Translations under genes and position numbers: made by a program
The notes under the pieces: model-generated
Told to the model about the DNA's origin: nothing
What the model saw: only the letters and a program-made list of their open reading frames with translations
The model's database searches: none
Part shown: positions 1 to 4,944 of the stretch, in pieces
How the letters are laid out: each line of letters opens with the position of its first letter
How positions within the stretch are numbered: the stretch's first letter is position 1
Assembly: GCA_012510695.1 (NCBI GenBank)
Contig: JAAZHN010000094.1
Location: forward strand, 1-5,777
Direction of reading: 5' to 3'
Source: Mollicutes bacterium
Lineage (GTDB): Bacteria; Bacillota_I; Bacilli_A; RF39; UBA660
Length of the DNA: 5,777 nucleotides

Positions 1-99
1 ATTATTGCTCATTTATTAGTAGTTATAATGTCTTGGATAGCATTTTTATGGTTAGATTGGAAGTTGGTTTTTGTTAGTGTTTTGGTGTATATATTGTAA
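1..99 (+). CDS. C-terminal end of an unidentified membrane protein (partial)
   Basis: The first frame is open from the left edge through 32 codons to a TAA at 97-99, so this is the 3' end of a gene that begins outside the window. The visible tail is almost entirely hydrophobic (it opens IIAHLLVVIMSWIAFLW and closes with VFVSVLVYIL). The only charged residues are in a short LDWK turn at residues 18-21, which gives the look of a helical hairpin or two closing membrane helices. Three tryptophans, all TGG, make it look like a real membrane-protein C-terminus rather than a chance frame. The family cannot be recognised from 32 residues. It converges on the - strand gene ending at 285. Confidence 0.5.
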   Translation: MIAHLLVVIMSWIAFLWLDWKLVFVSVLVYIL

Positions 100-112
100 A
101 TAATATTGTCCG

Positions 113-161
113 GTACCTGTGTTCTTTCAAAGGTACAATTCAATTATAAAGAAACACCTTT
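113..161 (+). terminator. Hairpin-forming segment after the left gene, possible terminator
   Basis: GTACCT at 113-118 pairs perfectly with AGGTAC at 131-136 across a 12-nt loop. The overlapping AAAGGT at 129-134 can instead pair with ACCTTT at 156-161. The two pairings share bases 131-134, so they exclude each other. It lies just after the left gene's stop, where a terminator is expected, and a T-rich but interrupted run follows 161. There is no classic uninterrupted T tail, so the call is tentative. Confidence 0.25.
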
Positions 162-207
162 TGTTGGTTAATATTTTAATAAGTTTCTACGTTTGTTTAA
201 AATAAAA

Positions 208-240
208 TAAGTATCTTTAAGATCACAGTAAATATACTTA
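208..240 (-). terminator. Likely rho-independent terminator of the RNHCP gene
   Basis: TAAGTAT (208-214) and ATACTTA (234-240) form a 7-bp stem. After one mismatch, three further pairs (TTT with AAA) extend it, leaving an 11-nt loop. Read on the - strand, the hairpin is followed by TTTTATTTTA, a U-rich tail. It sits about 45 nt beyond the stop of the RNHCP gene. The stem is GC-poor, as expected for this genome but limiting confidence. Confidence 0.4.
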
Positions 241-284
241 AGATGGATTAACCCTCTATCAATTTTAACACTATCAATAATAAT

Positions 285-599
285 TCAATTATTTTTATTT
301 GTTATTTTTAATATTTCTTCATAATTGTCGTCTCTAGCCATTATATTTTTTCGAATTTTATTACATTTATTGCATTGATAAATAATTTTATATTCACTTT
401 TTTTGTTTTTTTCAATATCAACTGGTACTAATAAACCGTGGCAACTTTCTAAACGATCGCCTGGATTAATATCCACATGCTTAGAATATAAACAATAATT
501 ACAGTGATCTCTAGCCGTATAAAGAAGGGGTGTCACTTCCCTATTACAATTCTCACATCTAAAGCTTTCATCAATCATTTTAAATAATTTTCTATTCAT
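285..599 (-). CDS. RNHCP domain-containing zinc-ribbon-like protein
   Basis: The product is 104 residues, the usual size for small RNHCP-domain proteins of Gram-positive bacteria. The name-giving motif appears as RDHCNYC at residues 30-36. It is followed by the family's SKHVD and PGDR segments (39-49) and a CHG motif (53-55). CxxC pairs at 15/18, 33/36 and 76/79, plus H32, H41, C53 and H54, could build two metal-binding knuckles. The C-terminal part (YQCNKCNKIRKNIMARDDN) also matches the family pattern of a cysteine pair followed by an R/N-rich ARDDN stretch. There is no signal peptide or membrane segment, so the protein is cytoplasmic. The start at 599 is preceded by AGAGG at 608-604, a short 4-nt spacing. 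The family's molecular role is not established; zinc binding and nucleic-acid contact are inferences. It is transcribed alone, behind the hsp20 terminator. Confidence 0.85.
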   Translation of the reverse strand: MNRKLFKMIDESFRCENCNREVTPLLYTARDHCNYCLYSKHVDINPGDRLESCHGLLVPVDIEKNKKSEYKIIYQCNKCNKIRKNIMARDDNYEEILKITNKNN

Positions 600-615
600 A
601 AAACCTCTAACATGT

Positions 616-621
616 ATTATA
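616..621 (-). promoter_or_regulatory. -10 box of the RNHCP gene promoter
   Basis: Read on the - strand, TATAAT lies at 621-616 and is preceded by TTG. It is an exact sigma-A -10 hexamer, placed 16 nt upstream of the start codon. No good -35 is seen at 17 nt. A start about 7 nt downstream would give a leader of roughly 10 nt, just long enough to hold AGAGG. Exact TATAAT matches are common by chance in such AT-rich DNA. Confidence 0.4.
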
Positions 622-625
622 CAAC

Positions 626-654
626 AAAAAAATAAAAGGAATTAACCTTTTATT
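626..654 (-). terminator. Terminator of hsp20 overlapping its stop codon
   Basis: AATAAAAGG (631-639) and CCTTTTATT (646-654) form a perfect 9-bp inverted repeat with a 6-nt loop. On the - strand it is followed by a T run at 630-626. The hsp20 stop codon TAA (644-642) lies in the loop, and the upstream arm is made of the last sense codons. Only two of nine pairs are G:C, so the hairpin is weak, but position and T tail fit an intrinsic terminator. Confidence 0.6.
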
Positions 655-1040
655 TCAATTTCTTTTTTCGTAGATTTTGCATCTTCTTTTGGAAATTTAA
701 CAATTAGACTTCCGTCTTTAAATTCAGCATCTATGTTTTCTGGATCAATTTCTCCGACATAGAAACTTCTTTGATATGTACCATAATGTCTTTCTTTACG
801 AATGTAGTTAACATCACTATCTTCGCTAATATCTTCTTTAGTTGCAGTAATAGTTAAATAACCATCTTCGCTTTCGATTTTTACATCTTCTTTCTTAAAA
901 CCTGGAATATCCATGATGAGATTATATTCTCCATCTTTTTCATAGATATCACATTTCATATGTGGTCTATCAACATGTCTTTCTGGTAAAAATGTATCAA
1001 AGAAATCGTTAAATCCAAACCCTCTTGGTATTAAATCCAT
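642..1040 (-). CDS. Small heat-shock protein, Hsp20 / alpha-crystallin family
   Basis: This is an ATP-independent holdase that binds unfolding proteins in the cytoplasm and keeps them refoldable. From the start at 1040 it has 132 residues: a short N-terminal arm rich in F and G (MDLIPRGFGFNDFFDTF), an alpha-crystallin domain from about 28 to 121, and a short C-terminal tail with an IEI motif at 128-130. That I-x-I motif normally docks into a neighbouring subunit during oligomer assembly. Family signatures seen include the MDIPGFKKEDVKI segment (48-60) and AEFKDGSLIVKFPK (105-118). The frame extends upstream to an ATG at 1085, but that ATG lies inside the operator and downstream of the -35. 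The ATG at 1049 abuts the GGAG with no spacing. The ATG at 1040 has AGGAG at 1054-1050 with 9-nt spacing and gives the normal family start. Control is by HrcA at the CIRCE element. Confidence 0.93.
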   Translation of the reverse strand: MDLIPRGFGFNDFFDTFLPERHVDRPHMKCDIYEKDGEYNLIMDIPGFKKEDVKIESEDGYLTITATKEDISEDSDVNYIRKERHYGTYQRSFYVGEIDPENIDAEFKDGSLIVKFPKEDAKSTKKEIEIKG

Positions 1041-1063
1041 AATACTCATCTCCTTCCGATTCA

Positions 1064-1092
1064 ATAATAACAAAAAAGTTAGCACTTGTCAA
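1064..1092 (-). promoter_or_regulatory. Sigma-A promoter of hsp20, -35 inside the operator
   Basis: On the - strand, TTGACA (1092-1087) and TATTAT (1069-1064) are separated by exactly 17 nt. This is a perfect -35 and a one-mismatch -10. Transcription would start near 1057, and GGAAGGAG at 1057-1050 is the ribosome binding site. The -35 hexamer lies within the CIRCE palindrome, across the centre and one arm, so a bound repressor would occlude RNA polymerase. Vegetative promoter plus CIRCE is the standard class I heat-shock arrangement. Confidence 0.85.
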
Positions 1093-1105
1093 TAGAGAGT
1101 GCTAA
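1079..1105. promoter_or_regulatory. CIRCE operator (HrcA binding site)
   Basis: The 27-bp element reads TTAGCACTT, nine spacer bases, GAGTGCTAA. The consensus is TTAGCACTC-N9-GAGTGCTAA, so 17 of 18 arm bases match; the only change is T for C at the innermost base of the left arm. CIRCE is the inverted repeat bound by the heat-shock repressor HrcA, whose binding depends on GroEL. Its overlap with the -35 of hsp20 assigns it to that gene. It lies about 50 bp from the ftsE -10 box, so it is less likely to act on ftsE. hrcA itself is not in the window. Confidence 0.95.
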
Positions 1106-1135
1106 AAACATTTTTGTAAAATTAAGTCAATAATA

Positions 1136-1164
1136 AGGTCATATATTTTAATGTGTGATATAAT
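1136..1164 (+). promoter_or_regulatory. Probable promoter of the ftsE-ftsX cluster (extended -10)
   Basis: TATAAT at 1159-1164 is preceded by TGA at 1156-1158, making an extended -10 (TGnTATAAT). A weak -35-like AGGTCA lies at 1136-1141, 17 nt upstream; extended -10 promoters often tolerate a poor -35. The expected start near 1171 gives a leader of about 13 nt before the ATG at 1184. It also excludes translation from the ATG at 1151, which would lie upstream of the transcript. Confidence 0.6.
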
Positions 1165-1183
1165 TATTATGGTGATAAATGAT

Positions 1184-1894
1184 ATGGAATTTATAAGCTT
1201 AAAAGATTGCTATAAGATATATCGCAACGGAGTAACTGCGGTTGCTCGTTTAAACCTGAAAATTGAAAAAGGAGAATTTGTTTTTGTTATTGGTTCAAGT
1301 GGATCGGGCAAAAGTTCAATTATTAAAATGCTTTATAGGGAAGAAAAACCTAGTAAAGGTGAAGTAATCGTTGGTGGTGTAAATGTTGCTAAATTAAGAG
1401 ATAGCAAAGTATATAAATTAAGAAGAAGAATTGGAATTGTTTTCCAAGATTTTAAATTGTTACCTAATTTAAATGTTTATGAAAATGTAGCATTTCCTTT
1501 AGAAAGTTTTGGTCTTAAGAAGTCTGAAATTAAAACAAAGGTCCATAAAGCTTTAGATCAAGTAGGTTTAAGAGAAAAATATAAGAGTTTTCCAAGAGAA
1601 TTATCTGGTGGAGAACAACAAAGAGTTTGTATTGCTAGAGCGATAGTTAATGAACCAAAATTACTTATTTGTGATGAACCAACAGGTAATTTAGACTCTG
1701 ATACTGCTAAGGAAATTATGAATGTTATTGAAAAAATTAATAAAGAAACTCAAACTACTGTGATCATGGCAACTCATGCTAAAGAAATAGTTAATAGGAT
1801 GAAAAAAAGAGTTGTTTGCATTGAAAACGGTGTTTTAGTATACGATAAAGAGAAAGGAACATATAAAACTCATGAAAATACTAAGGCTATTTAA
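1184..1894 (+). CDS. ftsE: Cell division ATP-binding protein FtsE
   Basis: FtsE is the cytoplasmic ATPase of the FtsEX complex, which uses ATP to drive FtsX and switch on wall hydrolases at the division site. From the start at 1184 it has 236 residues, close to the usual length near 228. Motifs in order: Walker A GSSGSGKSS (37-45), Q-loop FQD (87-89), ABC signature LSGGEQQR (140-147), Walker B LLICDEP (160-166) and switch histidine in ATHAKE (H198). The NRMKKRVVCIENG stretch after the switch histidine separates FtsE from LolD/MacB-type ATPases. ATGs at 1151 and 1169 are in frame, but the first precedes the -10 box. The ATG at 1184 gives the family's normal MEFISLKDCYKIYRNG start and has GGTGAT at 1171-1176 as a modest ribosome binding site. 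The 3' end overlaps ftsX by 23 nt, indicating coupled translation. Confidence 0.95.
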   Translation: MEFISLKDCYKIYRNGVTAVARLNLKIEKGEFVFVIGSSGSGKSSIIKMLYREEKPSKGEVIVGGVNVAKLRDSKVYKLRRRIGIVFQDFKLLPNLNVYENVAFPLESFGLKKSEIKTKVHKALDQVGLREKYKSFPRELSGGEQQRVCIARAIVNEPKLLICDEPTGNLDSDTAKEIMNVIEKINKETQTTVIMATHAKEIVNRMKKRVVCIENGVLVYDKEKGTYKTHENTKAI

Positions 1895-2771
1895 AACTGG
1901 TATTAGAGATGCTTTTAAAGGGGTTTTTAGAAATTTTAGTCTAAGTTTAGCTGCTATTTTTTCAATTGTTATTACTCTTTTATTAGTAACTGCTTCAATT
2001 ATTTTATCTGCTAATTTAAATAATATTACTAAGCAAATTGAAAAAGATATTACCATTGTTACCTTTATGCAAAAAGACGCAACAGACAAAGATGTTGATT
2101 CATTGAAAGGAAAACTAGAAGAAGTAGACAATATTGCTAGTTTTACCTACAAATCTAAAGCAGAAATAAAAAAAGAAATAAGTAATGACTCAGATGTATT
2201 TAATGCATTATTATCTCAATTTGATGATGAAAGCGTGCCATTAAAAAATGTTTTTCATATTAAAGTTATTGATGTAAGATATATAAATGATACTGCTAAA
2301 ACAATAAAGGGGTTTGAAGAAGTGTCGGCTATTCAATATGGAGAAGGAATGGTTGAACAACTAGTTTCAGTATTTTCTGTAATTGAAAAAATTACTATTG
2401 GGGTTGTAATCGCGATGATTGTTGTCTCAGCATTCTTAATTAGTAATACAATTAAAATCACTATTTATAGTCGAAGAACAGAAATAGATATAATGAGATT
2501 AGTTGGAACTAGTAATTTTGCAATTAGATTTCCTCATTTAGTAGAAGGATTTATAATTGGGGCTTTAGGTTCAATTATCCCAATTCTCGCGACAATATAT
2601 GGTTATACAATTATGTATTCAAATTTAGATGGCTATATTTTTTCAAAAATGTTTCTTCTTATTAAACCATATAATTTTGTTTACTTAATATCATTTGTAT
2701 TATTTATTATAGGTTCATTAGTTGGGATGATAGGTAGTTATCGTGCAGTTAGAAAGTATTTGAAAATATGA
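1872..2771 (+). CDS. ftsX: Cell division membrane protein FtsX
   Basis: FtsX is the membrane subunit of the FtsEX complex; its outer domain contacts the wall hydrolase or its activator. The 299 residues are usual for Gram-positive FtsX. Layout: cytoplasmic amphipathic N-terminus, membrane helix 1 (about 24-46), an extracellular domain (about 47-165), helix 2 (172-195), the conserved cytoplasmic stretch NTIKITIYSRRTEIDIMRL (192-210) followed by LVGTSNF, and helices 3 and 4 (about 225-248 and 268-290). The extracellular domain begins with the typical DITIVTFMQKDATDKDVDSL pattern. The start lies inside the end of ftsE, with AAAGGA at 1853-1858, a long 13-nt spacing that suggests help from translational coupling. 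It ends in TGA within ATGA, overlapping the next start by 4 nt. Confidence 0.95.
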   Translation: MKILRLFKTGIRDAFKGVFRNFSLSLAAIFSIVITLLLVTASIILSANLNNITKQIEKDITIVTFMQKDATDKDVDSLKGKLEEVDNIASFTYKSKAEIKKEISNDSDVFNALLSQFDDESVPLKNVFHIKVIDVRYINDTAKTIKGFEEVSAIQYGEGMVEQLVSVFSVIEKITIGVVIAMIVVSAFLISNTIKITIYSRRTEIDIMRLVGTSNFAIRFPHLVEGFIIGALGSIIPILATIYGYTIMYSNLDGYIFSKMFLLIKPYNFVYLISFVLFIIGSLVGMIGSYRAVRKYLKI

Positions 2772-3982
2772 AAAAGTTAGTTAAGTTAATCTTGGTTTTT
2801 TCATTAGTCTCAACATTATTTTTAAATCCCTTAGTAATTGACGCTGCTAAAGCAAATACCTTAGCAGCTCTTCGTGCTGATTTAAAAGAAATGGAAGCCC
2901 AAAAAGCAAAAAATGATCGGGCAAAAAAATTAACTACTTCTCAAATTGATCAAGCTAGTAAAGGAATTGACTCAGCTCAAAAAGAAATAACAACTAACCG
3001 AGGAAAAGTTGAAGCAGCCAAAATTAAAGTAGAGGAATCTAATAAAGAGATCGATAAACAAAAAGCTAATATGAAAGAAGTAATATATGCTTATCAATTA
3101 GCAACAGGAAATAATGAATACTTAGAATATGTATTTAACGCAGATAATTTAACAGATTTAATTTACCGTTTTTCTGTTTCTGAGCAATTAATCGAGTGGC
3201 AACAAACTGAAATAAAAAAATTTGAAGCTTTAGTTAGAACTAATGAAAAATTACAAGTAGATTTAGCAAATAGAGAAGTAGCTTTAAACAAAGAAATCAA
3301 CAATTTAGAAAGTAGAGTTGTCAAACTAGGTAATCAACTTGCGGCAATTACAGAAATATCTGTTGATCTTGTTGATGATATTAAAAGTGCTAAAGAATAT
3401 ATAAAATTTGTTGAAAAAGCTGGATGTGGCGAGAATCAAGATATCGATTATTGTTTAAGAGTTGTAACCGATACTGGTTTTAGATGGCCGTTGAATTCTG
3501 GACGACTTACAAGCCCATTTGGTTATAGAAAAGATCCACTTAATAAGAAAAGAACAGTATTTCATAATGCGATAGATATAGGTGGCAATGCTGAAGGAAC
3601 CAAAGTATTTGCTTCTGCAGCCGGAGTTGTTGGGAAAATTATTCGAAAAGCAAGTTGTGGGGGAAACAGTGTGTTTGTTTGGCATAATGTTAATGGAAAA
3701 AAATATACAACTCAATACACTCATCTTTTATCAATTCGTGTTAAAATAGGTGATGTTGTTACGAGTGAATCGGTGGTGGGTACTGTAGGTGGCGGCTCGC
3801 AAACAAGATCTTACGACAAATGTTCAACAGGAGCCCACTTGCACTTTGCAATGGCGACTGGTCATTACGGAGGAGCAGGAAGTAATTCATATAGTTCATA
3901 TTCAACTTATTTAACAAGATGTTTTGATGCTCAAAAATTCTTAGGATTACCAGCAAAAGGAGTAACCTTTAGCGGAAGATAA
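2768..3982 (+). CDS. Secreted coiled-coil M23 peptidoglycan hydrolase, FtsEX partner
   Basis: A predicted exported endopeptidase that cleaves peptide cross-links in peptidoglycan during division. The 404 residues comprise a signal peptide (basic MKKLVK, hydrophobic 7-24, likely cleavage near A26-A29 in DAAKA), a long charged coiled coil (about 32-205, with a YAYQLATGNNEYLEYVF break at 107-123 as in PcsB/CwlO/EnvC-type proteins), and an M23 (LytM) domain (about 237-372). Metal and catalytic residues are intact: H266 and D270 in HNAID, H319 in YTHL, and H357/H359 in HLH. It is therefore probably an enzyme itself, unlike E. coli EnvC, whose LytM domain is degenerate. The tail at 365-382 is rich in G, S and Y. 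Five cysteines (220, 229, 297, 352, 385) are all in the exported part. The start overlaps the ftsX stop as ATGA with little Shine-Dalgarno sequence, implying coupled translation. The operon position strongly suggests activation by FtsX. Confidence 0.92.
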   Translation: MKKLVKLILVFSLVSTLFLNPLVIDAAKANTLAALRADLKEMEAQKAKNDRAKKLTTSQIDQASKGIDSAQKEITTNRGKVEAAKIKVEESNKEIDKQKANMKEVIYAYQLATGNNEYLEYVFNADNLTDLIYRFSVSEQLIEWQQTEIKKFEALVRTNEKLQVDLANREVALNKEINNLESRVVKLGNQLAAITEISVDLVDDIKSAKEYIKFVEKAGCGENQDIDYCLRVVTDTGFRWPLNSGRLTSPFGYRKDPLNKKRTVFHNAIDIGGNAEGTKVFASAAGVVGKIIRKASCGGNSVFVWHNVNGKKYTTQYTHLLSIRVKIGDVVTSESVVGTVGGGSQTRSYDKCSTGAHLHFAMATGHYGGAGSNSYSSYSTYLTRCFDAQKFLGLPAKGVTFSGR

Positions 3983-4002
3983 TTTGTAAAGGAGAAACAA
4001 AT

Positions 4003-4896
4003 ATGACTTTTACAACAACTATTAAAGATGAAATTACTAAAATTGAAACAAGTAAAGTTGAATCTCTGACAGAATTATTAATTTATTTGAAAATCAATGG
4101 AACTTGGAATAATAATCAATTCCAATTATTTATTGAAAATGCCTCGGTTGCAAGAAGAATATTTAAATTACTTAAAAAAAATTATTCTATTAATATTCAA
4201 TTAACAATTAGAAGACAAAAAAAATTTAGAAAAAAAGTTATTTATATTTTATCAATAAATGAAAAAATAGAGGATATATATATAGACATTGGATCATTTA
4301 ATAAATTAACACTAGAATCTTGTGAAGAAAAATATGCCTTGTTAAAAGGAGTGTTTGTAGCTTGTGGTTCGATTAATGACCCTAAATCTGGAATTTATCA
4401 TGCTGAGTTTTTAATTAAAAACTATAAAGACACCGTCTTAGTTAATAAAATACTTCAATCTTTTGGCTTTAATAGTAAATATATCAAAAGAGAAAAGGGT
4501 TATATGATTTATTTAAAATCTGCTGAGGAAATAAGTGATTTAATTAAAATATTAGGTGGTATGAACGCATTGTTTTACTTTGAAGATATTAGGATATATC
4601 GTGATCATAAAAATATGGTTAATAGACTTAATAATATGGAACAAGCAAATACGGATAAAATAATAAGTACTGCTCAAGATCAAATTAAAAAAATTAATCA
4701 TTTAAAAGAAAAAGGATTATTTGATCTCCTTGAAGTAAAAACAAAACTTGTTTTAGAATACCGTCTAAAATATCCTGACAGTTCCTACCAGGAGTTAGCG
4801 GATATTATTTCCTTAGAAACAGATACTAAAATATCTAAATCAGGAATTAATCATCACTTTCGTAACCTTAATGAATTATTCCAAAAACATGAATAA
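4003..4896 (+). CDS. whiA: DNA-binding protein WhiA
   Basis: WhiA is a cytoplasmic DNA-binding protein fusing a LAGLIDADG homing-endonuclease-like fold to a helix-turn-helix domain. It is a sporulation regulator in Streptomyces and affects division and chromosome segregation in Bacillus. At 297 residues it is slightly shorter than the usual 310 or so. Seen are the N-terminal WhiA region (1-90), the LAGLIDADG-like part with YALLKGVFVACGSINDP (111-127), the signature NRLNNMEQANTDKI (207-220), and a C-terminal helix-turn-helix (about 258-293) ending in SKSGINHHFRNL. The family's usual NCETAN core is here NMEQAN, keeping N, E, A and N. A strong AAAGGAG lies at 3988-3994, 8 nt before the ATG. The gap after the hydrolase gene is only 20 nt, with no terminator seen, so co-transcription with ftsEX is likely. 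The common rapZ-yvcK neighbours are not in this window. Confidence 0.95.
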   Translation: MTFTTTIKDEITKIETSKVESLTELLIYLKINGTWNNNQFQLFIENASVARRIFKLLKKNYSINIQLTIRRQKKFRKKVIYILSINEKIEDIYIDIGSFNKLTLESCEEKYALLKGVFVACGSINDPKSGIYHAEFLIKNYKDTVLVNKILQSFGFNSKYIKREKGYMIYLKSAEEISDLIKILGGMNALFYFEDIRIYRDHKNMVNRLNNMEQANTDKIISTAQDQIKKINHLKEKGLFDLLEVKTKLVLEYRLKYPDSSYQELADIISLETDTKISKSGINHHFRNLNELFQKHE

Positions 4897-4899
4897 TAA

Positions 4900-4928
4900 T
4901 TGTATAAAGAGTCATTCAATGCTAGAAT
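4900..4928 (+). promoter_or_regulatory. Possible promoter of the membrane-protein gene at 4945
   Basis: TAGAAT at 4923-4928 is preceded by TGC at 4920-4922, an extended -10. TTGTAT at 4900-4905 lies exactly 17 nt upstream and matches the first three bases of the -35 consensus. The expected start near 4935 coincides with the ribosome binding site AGGTGG (4935-4940), giving a leader of about 10 nt. The gene could equally be reached by read-through from whiA, since no terminator is apparent. Confidence 0.4.
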
Positions 4929-4944
4929 AATAATAGGTGGTTCA

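Larger units (their letters stand above)
100..284. other. Convergent intergenic gap, no gene seen
   Basis: This gap separates the 3' ends of a + strand gene and a - strand gene, so terminators for both directions are expected here. I see no open reading frame of useful length and no tRNA or rRNA signature. It contains several inverted repeats (113-136, 129-161, 208-240) and a direct repeat CTATCAAT at 256-263 and 271-278. No repeat resembles a mobile-element end. Confidence 0.5.

Noticed and set aside
1086..1114. TTGTCA on the + strand in the CIRCE element as a -35 for ftsE
   Set aside because: It is the mirror of the hsp20 -35, and no -10-like hexamer lies at the right spacing downstream.
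1835..2131. 98-residue open frame on the - strand over ftsE/ftsX
   Set aside because: It is antisense to two well-supported genes, has no ribosome binding site evidence and shows no domain.
2768..2780. Possible genetic code 4 (TGA read as tryptophan), since ftsX would then run on only to a TAG three codons later
   Set aside because: All eight tryptophans in the window are TGG, no TGA is in frame inside any gene, and the ATGA overlap is a normal coupled junction.
3455..3956. Two open frames on the - strand (3455-3724 and 3759-3956) inside the hydrolase gene
   Set aside because: Both are antisense to the conserved M23 domain and look like low-complexity shadow translations.
4429..4433. GACAC, the core motif reported for WhiA binding, inside whiA
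   Set aside because: A single 5-mer inside a coding region is expected by chance and is not near a promoter.
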